Positions 1 to 7,712 of a stretch of DNA of 64,000 bases are shown here, piece by piece. The stretch comes from Proteus vulgaris. Its GTDB lineage: Bacteria > Pseudomonadota > Gammaproteobacteria > Enterobacterales > Enterobacteriaceae. The translations under genes were made by a program, and so were the position numbers. The stretch lies in NCBI RefSeq assembly GCF_016239305.1, contig NZ_JAEHOQ010000002.1, positions 62,001 to 126,000 of the forward strand. Reading direction: 5' to 3'. How positions within the stretch are numbered: the stretch's first letter is position 1; each line of letters opens with the position of its first letter. The notes beneath the pieces were generated by a model that made no database searches, was not told the DNA's origin, and saw nothing but the letters and a program-made list of their open reading frames with translations.

Positions 1-510
1 TTTGCTAAGTCAGTTAATAAAATCATCATACTGAATGTTGCACCTTATAACGAAAACCTAAAACAGCTTTATATATACCTTGATTTTATTACTTTAAATG
101 CAAATCAAGCGTCCCATTGGGCTGATATTGAAATAAACGATATTAATGATGCAAAGCAGGCGATCAGTATTATTTCCGGTGACGAAAGTAAGAAAGTGAT
201 TATCTATATGGATGAGCTTGGTGTGGTTTATTTCGATGGTCGAGCCACATTTCATATTCCACCTATGCCATCATTACGTGTCGATACGATGGCTGCGACA
301 GATGCGTTTAACGGCGCATTTGCATCAAAGATAGCAGCAGGAGGCACAATGCATGAGAGTGTATTATTTGCCAGTGCTTTCCTCTCTGCATTTATAGAAC
401 AAAAAGGCGTAACAGCAATGCCTGTCCTTTCCCAAGTTCAGGCTCGCCTTAAATCAAGGCTTGAAGATATTCGGCCACAAATAATCTGCAATGAGAAAAG
501 GTGCATATAA
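1..510 (+). CDS. PfkB-family carbohydrate kinase, 3' part
   Basis: The reading frame is open from the first base, so the gene starts outside the window. About 169 C-terminal residues are visible. They end in a ribokinase-like fold: an NAPYN-type strand near the left edge, then DTMAATDAFNGAFA, which corresponds to the PfkB signature D-T-x-G-A-G-D-A-F. The catalytic Asp is kept, but the anion-hole glycines read A-A-T instead of G-A-G, an unusual loss. PfkB kinases phosphorylate sugars or nucleosides in the cytoplasm; the substrate cannot be told. The TAA stop overlaps the next start (TAATG), so it is translationally coupled to tctC and probably belongs to the same catabolic operon. It may be a low-activity or repurposed family member. 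Confidence 0.8.
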   Translation, partial: FAKSVNKIIILNVAPYNENLKQLYIYLDFITLNANQASHWADIEINDINDAKQAISIISGDESKKVIIYMDELGVVYFDGRATFHIPPMPSLRVDTMAATDAFNGAFASKIAAGGTMHESVLFASAFLSAFIEQKGVTAMPVLSQVQARLKSRLEDIRPQIICNEKRCI

Positions 511-1454
511 TGAAAAAAACACTTCTGGCATTTACCCTATGCAGTTCCATTTTTTCACTTCCGGCTTTCGCTCAATACCCTGAGAAACCGATTACTATTG
601 TTGTTCCTTGGGCTGCTGGCGGTAATACCGATACTGTTGCACGCCTAGCAGCTAAAGGGCTACAAGAAGAATTGGGCGTGACTGTTAATGTAGTCAATAA
701 AACAGGTGGCAGTGGTGTTGTGGGTCATGATGCTATTAAAAATGCAAAACCTGATGGCTATACACTAGGAATTGCAACGGTTGAAATTACCATGATGCAT
801 CATCAAGGGATGACCAATTTAACCTACCAAGATTACACACCTATCACACGCCTTGCGGTTATCTATGGTGGATTGCAAGTTGGAAAATCATCACCATTTA
901 AAAATGCACAGGAAATTCTTGATTACGCGAAAGCAAATCCGGGTAAGTTAAAAGCATCAGGCAGTGGCTTAAATTCAATTTGGCATTTGAATACTATTGG
1001 TATGTTGCGTGCTGCTGGATTACCAGATAATGCTATTCGCTTTATCCCTTCTCAAGGTGCGAGTGCAGCATTACAAGAGTTAGCATCAGGGGGGGTTGAT
1101 ATCGTGACATCTTCATTAGGTGAAGCCGACAGTATGGTAAAAGCTGGTTTAGTAAAACATATGGCTATTATGTCCAACGAGAAATCTGTCTTTTACCCAA
1201 ATGTACCATTATTCAAAGACGCTACAGCTTATAATTGGGATCTGCAAGCGTGGAATATGTTGGTTGCCCCTAAAGGTCTTGATAAAGAAGTTCAAGATAA
1301 ACTCACCGCAGCCATGAAAAAAGTATATGCATCTGGTGAATTAGCCGAATTTGCAAATAAACAAGGCTTTGAAGTTATTGAATTATATGGCGATGATGCC
1401 ACTCAATTTATGGCCAATGAAGATAAAAAGTTTGGCGAAATTATAAAGAAATAA
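510..1454 (+). CDS. tctC: TctC-type periplasmic substrate-binding protein of a tripartite tricarboxylate transporter
   Basis: A 314-residue Bug/TctC-family receptor. It begins with a Sec signal peptide (MKKTLLAF...LPAFA, cleavage near residue 21), followed by the family start YPEKPITIVVPWAAGGNTD. It binds a carboxylate-type ligand in the periplasm and hands it to TctAB. I chose ATG 510 over an in-frame GTG at 501: it has GAGAAAAGG upstream, overlaps the previous stop, and starts directly with the signal peptide. tctB and tctA follow. The ligand is unknown; Bug proteins bind citrate, other dicarboxylates, amino acids or aromatics, and the neighbouring kinase genes hint at a hydroxylated sugar-acid-like compound. 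Confidence 0.9.
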   Translation: MKKTLLAFTLCSSIFSLPAFAQYPEKPITIVVPWAAGGNTDTVARLAAKGLQEELGVTVNVVNKTGGSGVVGHDAIKNAKPDGYTLGIATVEITMMHHQGMTNLTYQDYTPITRLAVIYGGLQVGKSSPFKNAQEILDYAKANPGKLKASGSGLNSIWHLNTIGMLRAAGLPDNAIRFIPSQGASAALQELASGGVDIVTSSLGEADSMVKAGLVKHMAIMSNEKSVFYPNVPLFKDATAYNWDLQAWNMLVAPKGLDKEVQDKLTAAMKKVYASGELAEFANKQGFEVIELYGDDATQFMANEDKKFGEIIKK

Positions 1455-1461
1455 CTGAGGG

Positions 1462-1485
1462 AACGGCTGAACAACGGCCGTTTTT
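1462..1485 (+). terminator. Terminator-like hairpin between tctC and tctB
   Basis: AACGGC at 1462-1467 pairs with GCCGTT at 1477-1482 and is followed by more T, directly before the tctB ATG. It may be a partial terminator or RNA-stabilising stem that makes the binding protein more abundant than the membrane subunits, and it would also mask the tctB ribosome site. Confidence 0.45.
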
Positions 1486-1923
1486 ATGCCTATGCTAAAT
1501 CGTCATATTTTATCGCTCATATTTTGTTGCTTTGGTTTATTCCTTATTGTTTATAGTGCCTATTCATTAGGCGATTTTAGTGAATATGGTGCCGCGTTTA
1601 TGCCTTCTATTATTGGTGGTGGCATGATTATATTTTCATTAATAGATATATTTTCACGTAAACAAGAAAGTGATATTCCATTAGTGACATGGCATGAAAT
1701 AAAATTTGTCTTATTAATTATCAGTATTATTCTTTTTTATGTGCTTGCATCCGATTATTTAGGTTTTATTTTAACCGGATTAATTATTACTGCACCATTA
1801 ATGATGAAATATGCAACAGTAAAATCTATATATAGTTTTATTATTTCAACTGGAGTGGTGTTAGGTGTGTATTACTTATTTACCGCTGTACTGTTAGTAC
1901 CGCTACCTCAGCTATTTTCATAA
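1486..1923 (+). CDS. tctB: TctB-type small membrane subunit
   Basis: A 145-residue protein with four hydrophobic segments (about residues 5-25, 33-52, 70-95 and 110-140), the size and pattern of the TctB/DUF1468 small subunit. It sits in the inner membrane with TctA. There is a second ATG two codons in (1492), and neither start has a clear ribosome site because a hairpin lies immediately upstream. It is placed between tctC and tctA in the usual order for this transporter class. Sequence conservation in this subunit is low, so the call rests on topology and context. Confidence 0.85.
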   Translation: MPMLNRHILSLIFCCFGLFLIVYSAYSLGDFSEYGAAFMPSIIGGGMIIFSLIDIFSRKQESDIPLVTWHEIKFVLLIISIILFYVLASDYLGFILTGLIITAPLMMKYATVKSIYSFIISTGVVLGVYYLFTAVLLVPLPQLFS

Positions 1924-1938
1924 ATAGAGAACAACAGT

Positions 1939-3429
1939 ATGGATATATTAATTAGCGCACTTGCTTATATTGATTACACAACAATTCTTGTCGTTATTGG
2001 TGCTTGTCTATTTGGCTTATTTGTTGGTGCAATTCCCGGATTAACATCAACAATGGCTATTGCATTAATGGTGCCATTTACTTTTTTTCTTGATCCCATT
2101 CCAGCTTTAGCCTTAATGATTTCCGTTGGAGCATCGTCTATATTTGCTGGGGATATCCCCGGAGCCTTATTAAATATACCAGGTACACCAGCATCAGCAG
2201 CTTATACGAATGATGCACATTCATTAGTAAAAGAAGGTAAAACGAACCGTGTATTAGGCATGTCATTAACCAGCTCTGTAATTGGTGGCGTAATTGGAAC
2301 AATTATATTAGCCTCAACAGCGCCAATATTAGCTGAGTTTGCTTTAAAATTTAGTTCTTACGAATATATGTGGTTGTCTTTAATTGGTTTAAGTTGTGCA
2401 ACCATTGTTTCAGGCTCACATATTAGAAAAAGCTTATTAGCACTGTTCTTTGGTATTGCATTAGCCACCATTGGTTATGATGAATTTACAGGTCAAGCCC
2501 GCTTTACTTTCGGTGAAGTTTCTTTAATGCAAGGAGTCAGCTTTATTCCGGCAATGATAGGATTATTTGCTATTTCTGGTGCTATCAAATATTACGTTGA
2601 ACGTTGGAAAGAAAAGCAAATTACACTGACAGAAGTGAATGTGGAAAATAATTCTTACAATATCTTTAAAGGTGTGGGTGGCATTGTTCGTCAACGTAAA
2701 GGGGGGATTTTTCGTAGTGGGATCATCGGAACGCTTATTGGTGCTTTACCCGGTGCTGGCGCCGATATTGCAGCTTGGATCTCCTATGCAGTTTCAAAAA
2801 AATTATCTAAAAAACCAGAAAAATATGGTCATGGTTCTGAAGAAGGTATTGTTGATGCATCTGCCAGTAATAATGCCAGTTTAGCAGGAAGTTGGATCCC
2901 ATCGCTAGTCTTTGGTATTCCTGGTGATTCTGCTGCTGCAATTATTATCGGTGTACTGTATATGAAAGATATGCAACCGGGGCCTACGCTATTCTTATTT
3001 AATCCCGATAAATTGTATGCTGTCTTTATTATCTTTTTTATTGCTAATCTTATTTTACTGCCAATTGCTTTTATTGTTGTCAATTTATTGAAAAAGATTG
3101 TTGCCATCGATAATGCGATTATTTACCCAGCAATCATCCTATTTAGTATCGTGGGTTCATATGCAATCACAAATACGATGTCTTCTATTGTGGTTATGTT
3201 AGTTATGGGTGTTATTGGCTATTTCCTTCAAGAACGAAAATTTCCAATATCTCCAATTATTTTAGGCATGATATTAGGGCCTATGTTAGAAAAGAATTTA
3301 CTCTCATCATTAATGAAATCTGACGGTGATTTAATTAGTTTTGTTAATAGACCAATTTCGATGGTGTTAGCCAGTGTATTTCTTCTCATTGTTATTATGC
3401 AAATTAGAGGTGCATTGAAAGCTAAATAA
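1939..3429 (+). CDS. tctA: TctA-type large membrane subunit
   Basis: A 496-residue polytopic inner-membrane protein with TctA hallmarks: an early G-x-x-x-G-A-x-P-G-L-T segment (FVGAIPGLTSTMAIA), then IPGTPASAAYTNDAH near residue 80, and a second GALPGAGADIAAWISYA near residue 270. These paired G-x-P-G loops are thought to form the transport path. It imports the ligand captured by TctC using an ion gradient. It starts 15 bases after tctB with a GAGAACAACAGT leader and is about full family length. No TctDE two-component regulator lies in the window. Confidence 0.93.
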   Translation: MDILISALAYIDYTTILVVIGACLFGLFVGAIPGLTSTMAIALMVPFTFFLDPIPALALMISVGASSIFAGDIPGALLNIPGTPASAAYTNDAHSLVKEGKTNRVLGMSLTSSVIGGVIGTIILASTAPILAEFALKFSSYEYMWLSLIGLSCATIVSGSHIRKSLLALFFGIALATIGYDEFTGQARFTFGEVSLMQGVSFIPAMIGLFAISGAIKYYVERWKEKQITLTEVNVENNSYNIFKGVGGIVRQRKGGIFRSGIIGTLIGALPGAGADIAAWISYAVSKKLSKKPEKYGHGSEEGIVDASASNNASLAGSWIPSLVFGIPGDSAAAIIIGVLYMKDMQPGPTLFLFNPDKLYAVFIIFFIANLILLPIAFIVVNLLKKIVAIDNAIIYPAIILFSIVGSYAITNTMSSIVVMLVMGVIGYFLQERKFPISPIILGMILGPMLEKNLLSSLMKSDGDLISFVNRPISMVLASVFLLIVIMQIRGALKAK

Positions 3430-3466
3430 CGTATCTCGTTTTTATACCAAATAAATTAAATATAAA

Positions 3467-3528
3467 GATACTTTTTAAGTATCAGGGAAAGCTCATCTTA
3501 AATAAGCAAAATAACGTTTTTTAAGATG
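3467..3528 (+). promoter_or_regulatory. Two inverted repeats between tctA and dhaK
   Basis: The 139-bp gap holds GATACTT-TTT-AAGTATC (3467-3483) and then CATCTTAA (3494-3501) mirrored by TTAAGATG (3521-3528). The first could be an RNA hairpin and the second an operator. No clear U-run follows either, so they do not look like full terminators. They suggest that dhaKL has some independent control within the operon. Confidence 0.35.
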
Positions 3529-3568
3529 TTAGAAATCAGCAGATAAATAAAAAATATCGGGTGATCAA

Positions 3569-4564
3569 ATGAAAAAAATATTAAATAAGCCAGAAAATTA
3601 TGTCGATGAAACATTAAAAGGTTTATGCCTTGCGCATAGCCATATTTATCGTCAACCACAGCCAAGATTGATTGCTCGTTCAAAAAAAACAGATAAACCC
3701 AAAGTTGGTATTGTAACAGGCGGTGGCTCTGGTCATTTGCCTGTATTCACTGGATATGTCGGTGAGGGATTATTAGATGCGGCCGCTGTAGGGGATGTTT
3801 TTGCTTCACCTTCAGCCGATTTAATGGCTGATACTATTCGTGAAGCAAATAGTGGCTTAGGTGTATTGCTACTTTATGGCAATTACGGTGGCGATGTGAT
3901 GAATTTTGACATGGCAAGTGAAACGGTTGATTTTGAAGATAATATTCGTTGCACAACTGTATTAGTTGCAGATGATGTCGCTTCAGCCAAACCTGAAGAC
4001 GCACATAAACGCCGTGGTGTAGCTGGGATGATTTATGGTTTTAAAATGGCGGGCGCCAAAGCAGAAGAAGGCGCATCACTTGATGAAGTGACACGTATTG
4101 CTCAAAAAACCATGGAAAATACCCGAACGATTGGTTGTGCGTTAACATCTTGTACCTTACCAGCCGTAGGGCATCCTACCTTTGAAATTGGTGAGGATGA
4201 AATGGAAATGGGCATGGGAATTCACGGTGAACCGGGAATTTGGCGCGATAAGCTACGCAGTGCTGATGAAATTGCTCAAGAAATGTTCGAACGTCTACAA
4301 GCTGAATTATCACTCAAACCAGATGATAAGGTTACAGTCTTAGTCAATTCATTAGGCGCAACACCACTCGAAGAGCTCTATATTCTATATAGCAAAGTTG
4401 CACAGCTTGTTGAGAAAATTGGAGCTACGATTATTCATCCATTAGTTGGCCGTTATGCTACATCAATGGAAATGACGGGCGTGAGTTTAACACTATGTAA
4501 ATTAGATGATGAACTCGAAGCTTTAATGAATGCGCCTGCTCATTGTGCATTTTGGAGAGTCTAG
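3569..4564 (+). CDS. dhaK: DhaK-type dihydroxyacetone kinase substrate-binding subunit
   Basis: A 331-residue DhaK-domain protein. It has the GGGSGHLPVFTGYVG substrate loop (residues 51-65), GNYGGDVMNFDMA (105-117) and GMGIHGEPG, in which His219 matches the histidine that binds dihydroxyacetone covalently as a hemiaminal. The ribosome site is GGGTGA before ATG 3569. It forms a two-subunit kinase with the DhaL encoded next. No DhaM (PTS phosphoryl donor) gene is visible, so this could be an ATP-dependent split kinase or could borrow a donor. Related DhaK proteins act on dihydroxyacetone, erythrulose or apulose, and the transporter and aldolase genes around it suggest a dedicated catabolic route rather than glycerol use. 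Confidence 0.88.
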   Translation: MKKILNKPENYVDETLKGLCLAHSHIYRQPQPRLIARSKKTDKPKVGIVTGGGSGHLPVFTGYVGEGLLDAAAVGDVFASPSADLMADTIREANSGLGVLLLYGNYGGDVMNFDMASETVDFEDNIRCTTVLVADDVASAKPEDAHKRRGVAGMIYGFKMAGAKAEEGASLDEVTRIAQKTMENTRTIGCALTSCTLPAVGHPTFEIGEDEMEMGMGIHGEPGIWRDKLRSADEIAQEMFERLQAELSLKPDDKVTVLVNSLGATPLEELYILYSKVAQLVEKIGATIIHPLVGRYATSMEMTGVSLTLCKLDDELEALMNAPAHCAFWRV

Positions 4565-4566
4565 CG

Positions 4567-5172
4567 ATGAATATCACTCTTGATATGCTAAAACAAGCTG
4601 TTGCACGTATTGCAACAGCTTGTGAGCAATCTCAGTCAATGCTGTGTGAAGCTGATAGTCGTTTAGGTGATGGTGATTTAGGGATCACCATGCAAAAAGG
4701 ATGGCGACAAATTGCAGATGATGCACAAGATTGGCCTGATGATTTAAGTAAATCACTTTTTCAATGCAGTAAATCATTACAAAAAGCCTGCGCTTCTTCT
4801 TTTGGTACATTGCAAGCAACCGCTTTTATGGCAATGGCGAAGTATTGCAAAGAAAATCAACTGCAAGAAATAACACCCACCGATATTTCACCACTTTTAA
4901 CCGTTGCGTATCAAAGCATGATGACGAGAGGAAAAGGGGAGTTAGGGCAAAAATCGGTACTTGATATTATTTACCAATTAGCTGAAGCACTAAAACCCAT
5001 TTTATCTCTATCAGAATTAAAAACAGTAGCCTTACAGAGTATTGATAATACGCTTAATGAATTTCGTCAAAAACCTAATTTATTAGGTCGAGCGCGTATG
5101 TTCCCAGAAAAATCTATTGGTTTAGATGATCCTGGCATGTTGGCAATTAAAGTTATTGTTGAAGCAATCTGA
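4567..5172 (+). CDS. dhaL: DhaL-type nucleotide-binding kinase subunit
   Basis: A 201-residue DhaL-domain protein carrying the phosphate/metal loop D-S-R-L-G-D-G-D-L-G, whose three Asp residues match those that hold two Mg ions and the ADP phosphates in DhaL. It phosphorylates the ligand bound by DhaK. ATG 4567 was chosen because GGAG lies just upstream and residue 1 then matches the family start; an in-frame upstream ATG at 4543 lies inside dhaK. The dhaK stop is only two bases away, so translation is coupled. The usual His after GDGD is Leu here, a feature that might help separate it from PTS-type DhaL. Confidence 0.86.
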   Translation: MNITLDMLKQAVARIATACEQSQSMLCEADSRLGDGDLGITMQKGWRQIADDAQDWPDDLSKSLFQCSKSLQKACASSFGTLQATAFMAMAKYCKENQLQEITPTDISPLLTVAYQSMMTRGKGELGQKSVLDIIYQLAEALKPILSLSELKTVALQSIDNTLNEFRQKPNLLGRARMFPEKSIGLDDPGMLAIKVIVEAI

Positions 5173-5190
5173 TTTAATAAAGGTCTTAAT

Positions 5191-6102
5191 ATGAAAAAAT
5201 TATTTGGTGTTACAGTGGCAATGATTACTCCGTTTGATTCTAATGATAATGTCGATATTAAAGCGTTATCTGAATTAACTGACATGTTGGTCACTCAAGG
5301 TGTTGATTGCCTCTATCCTTGTGGCACTACGGGAGAAATGTTACGTTTATCGGCTTTAGAACGTAAAAGTGTTGCAAAAACTGTTGTTGAAACAGCCAAT
5401 AAACGCTTACCTGTTTTTATTCATGTTGGTGCAATGACATTAACAGAAACCATTGAATTAGCGAAACACGCCGTTGATATTGGCGCTGATGGAATTGGTG
5501 TGGTGACGCCACAATTTTTTGGTGCAACAGATAGAGAATTAGAAAACTATTTTGTGACGGTAGCAAACAGTGTGCCAGATAATTTTCCTGTTTACCTGTA
5601 TAACATTCCACAATGTGCGGCAAATAATATCAAGCCAGAATTAGCTGCAAAAGTACAACAACAGTGTAAAAATGTGATTGGGATTAAATACAGTTTTGCT
5701 GATAACAATACAACATTAAGCTACCTTGCCGTAGCCGATAATTTTTCAGTGCTTCATGGTTATGATAAATTATTCCTAGGTTTATTAGATGCCGGTTGCG
5801 ATGGCACCGTTTCAGGTTGTGCTTGTGTTTTCCCTGAGCCATTTGTGAATATGTATAAAGCCTATATTGCAGGTAATCAGCAAGAAGCAAAACATTGGCA
5901 ACAATTTTGTGTGAAATTTAGTGATGCACTCAAATCAGGTGCAAATATGGCAATATTTAAATCGGCATTAACCATGCGTGGTTTAGATGGCGGTCATATG
6001 CGTTTACCACAACTCGATTTATTATCTGAAGAAAATCAACAATTAAAAGAAGATTTAACTCAATTATGTAAAGAAGCGGGTATTACTTTTTCACTTAATT
6101 AA
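5191..6102 (+). CDS. DapA-family (class I aldolase/lyase) TIM-barrel enzyme
   Basis: A 303-residue member of the dihydrodipicolinate synthase/N-acetylneuraminate lyase superfamily. Visible features are the pyruvate-binding loop CGTTGEM (about residues 42-48), the catalytic Tyr in YLYNIP and the Schiff-base Lys in GIKYSF. These enzymes condense or cleave pyruvate-derived compounds through a lysine imine. It is not the biosynthetic dapA by context: it is the last gene of the transporter-kinase operon, with AAAGGT before its ATG and a strong terminator after it. It probably cleaves a 2-keto-3-deoxy acid or similar intermediate. The reaction cannot be fixed from sequence alone. Confidence 0.85.
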   Translation: MKKLFGVTVAMITPFDSNDNVDIKALSELTDMLVTQGVDCLYPCGTTGEMLRLSALERKSVAKTVVETANKRLPVFIHVGAMTLTETIELAKHAVDIGADGIGVVTPQFFGATDRELENYFVTVANSVPDNFPVYLYNIPQCAANNIKPELAAKVQQQCKNVIGIKYSFADNNTTLSYLAVADNFSVLHGYDKLFLGLLDAGCDGTVSGCACVFPEPFVNMYKAYIAGNQQEAKHWQQFCVKFSDALKSGANMAIFKSALTMRGLDGGHMRLPQLDLLSEENQQLKEDLTQLCKEAGITFSLN

Positions 6103-6161
6103 ATAGTGGTTAAACAAACATCCCCGTTATTTTAGTTGATTGGTTGTATGTTGATCCTTTT

Positions 6162-6192
6162 AGCAGTATAGGTTTTTCTATACTGCTTTTTT
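6162..6192 (+). terminator. Rho-independent terminator of the tct-dha operon
   Basis: AGCAGTATAG at 6162-6171, a GTTTTT loop, then CTATACTGCT at 6178-6187 and a run of T. It is a perfect 10-bp stem and closes the plus-strand operon before the convergent ammonia-lyase gene. Confidence 0.9.
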
Positions 6193-6222
6193 AATGTCAG
6201 AATAGACATAAGATGCAATGAT

Positions 6223-7191
6223 TTATTGCGCTAAAAAATGACCGTATTGTGCGATATCGACATTACCACCGCTGATAATAATACCGATTTTCTTACCTTT
6301 TAATTTATCACCAAATTGACGAGCTGCCGCTAAACTTAAACAACCAGTTGGCTCTACAATAATTTTCATTCTCTGGGCGTAAAACTGTATATTCGAAATT
6401 AACTCTTCATCTGTTGCAGTTAAAATATCGTCCACATTGTTACGGATAATCTCAAACGTATAATTGCCTAGATGCTGTGTTTGCGCGCCATCTGCAATTG
6501 TTTTTGGAGTATCAATATGAACGATTTCGCCTTTACGCAGTGATTGCTGCCCATCATTTCCTGACAAAGGCTCAACGCCATATATTTTACACTGTGGGGA
6601 AAGGGCTTTGGTTGATAATAAAGAGCCAGAAAGTAGGCCACCTCCACCTAATGGAACAAATAACATATCTAATTCCCCAACTTCATTGAATAACTCTTTT
6701 GCCACAGTACCTTGCCCTGCAATTATATGAGGATGATCATAAGGCGGAATTAACGTTAATCCTTCTTTTTGTGCCAGTTGCTGGCCAATTTCTTCGCGAT
6801 CTTCTGTGTAGCGGTTATAGGTGATGACTCGACCACCATAGCTTTTTGTCGCTTCTATTTTAGCCTTGGGTGCATCTTCAGGCATGATAATTGTTGCAGG
6901 AATACCTAACAGCTTTGCTGATAATGCAATCGCTTGAGCATGGTTGCCTGATGAGAAAGTCACGACACCATTTTTACGCTGTTCTGTGGTAAATTGTGAT
7001 AACGCATTCATTGCACCTCGAAATTTAAATGCCCCCATACGCTGAAAGTTTTCACATTTAAAATAAAACTGAGCTCCTGTTAGCTCATTAATAGTACGAG
7101 AAGTTAAAACAGGTGTTTTATTAAGATAAGGAAAAATGCGTTGATGGGCTTCGGCAACATCTTTATAGGTAGGAATAGGCAACTTATTCAT
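6223..7191 (-). CDS. Fold-type II PLP enzyme: threo-3-hydroxyaspartate ammonia-lyase / serine racemase family
   Basis: A 322-residue PLP-dependent enzyme. The N-terminal FKCENFQRMGAFKFRGAMNA (from about residue 43) carries the PLP-binding Lys in AFKFRG. GSGNH-type FSSGNHAQAIA, the phosphate loop PLGGGGLLSG and a C-terminal ISGGNVD are all present. The motif wording resembles yeast Sry1 and fission yeast serine racemase more than IlvA or TdcB, and there is no regulatory ACT domain. Expected reaction: dehydration of 3-hydroxyaspartate, serine or threonine to a keto acid and ammonia. It overlaps the upstream RidA-family gene by 8 bases, with GGGAGC before its ATG. Confidence 0.85.
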   Translation of the reverse strand: MNKLPIPTYKDVAEAHQRIFPYLNKTPVLTSRTINELTGAQFYFKCENFQRMGAFKFRGAMNALSQFTTEQRKNGVVTFSSGNHAQAIALSAKLLGIPATIIMPEDAPKAKIEATKSYGGRVITYNRYTEDREEIGQQLAQKEGLTLIPPYDHPHIIAGQGTVAKELFNEVGELDMLFVPLGGGGLLSGSLLSTKALSPQCKIYGVEPLSGNDGQQSLRKGEIVHIDTPKTIADGAQTQHLGNYTFEIIRNNVDDILTATDEELISNIQFYAQRMKIIVEPTGCLSLAAARQFGDKLKGKKIGIIISGGNVDIAQYGHFLAQ

Positions 7192-7585
7192 GAGATTGCT
7201 CCCTGATCACCACGGCTTCAATTTCAATTTTGCTTCCAAAATGCAGTTCTTTTACACCCGCGACTAATCTTGCTGGTCTGTGTTCACCAATCCATTTTGC
7301 GTATAGTTCATTAACGATAGGCCACTCGTTAATATCTGTCACATAGACTTTAACTTGAGCAATATCGGTTTTCTTTGCATTTATTCCGAGAAGACAAGCA
7401 GTTAAATTTTCAAGCACTTGTGTGATTTGAACTTCAACCGGTTTGTTTGTCAATGGATTACCTTGTTTATCTAAAGGTAATAGTCCTGAAATAAACGACA
7501 TATTATTTGCAGTAACTACATGGGAGTAATGCCCACCAGGTGAGGTGAGGGACTCAATATTTTGTAGTATAAGATGTGAGGCCAT
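7184..7585 (-). CDS. RidA-family enamine/imine deaminase
   Basis: A 133-residue Rid protein (YjgF/YER057c/UK114 fold, normally a trimer). The key Arg lies in RPARLVAGVKEL and is followed by KIEIEAVV, as in active RidA proteins. RidA hydrolyses the reactive 2-aminoacrylate or 2-aminocrotonate released by serine/threonine dehydratases. Its gene is first in a two-gene operon and overlaps the PLP ammonia-lyase gene, so the protein probably quenches that enzyme's enamine product. The ribosome site AGGAAAA precedes the ATG. Paralogues are common, so this need not be the housekeeping ridA. Confidence 0.88.
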   Translation of the reverse strand: MASHLILQNIESLTSPGGHYSHVVTANNMSFISGLLPLDKQGNPLTNKPVEVQITQVLENLTACLLGINAKKTDIAQVKVYVTDINEWPIVNELYAKWIGEHRPARLVAGVKELHFGSKIEIEAVVIREQSHE

Positions 7586-7617
7586 AGTGTTTTCCTATTT
7601 CACTTAAGTTGGATAAA

Positions 7618-7637
7618 ATGTATACTTATTTATACAT
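7618..7637. promoter_or_regulatory. Palindrome upstream of the Rid/ammonia-lyase operon
   Basis: ATGTATA at 7618-7624, a six-base spacer, then TATACAT at 7631-7637, about 33 bases upstream of the operon's first ATG. A perfect dyad at promoter distance is a plausible repressor operator, for instance of the GntR type. The regulator is unknown and no regulator gene adjoins it. Confidence 0.45.
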
Positions 7638-7712
7638 AATGTCTAATCTTAGATCAATAGTTTATTTCATTTATTTGCTAATAAATTTATTTTTTAGAAA
7701 ATCAAAGAACTA

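Noticed and set aside
2829-3107. 92-codon minus-strand frame inside tctA
   Set aside because: Antisense to a clear, conserved transporter gene; composition and lack of a ribosome site mark it as a shadow frame.
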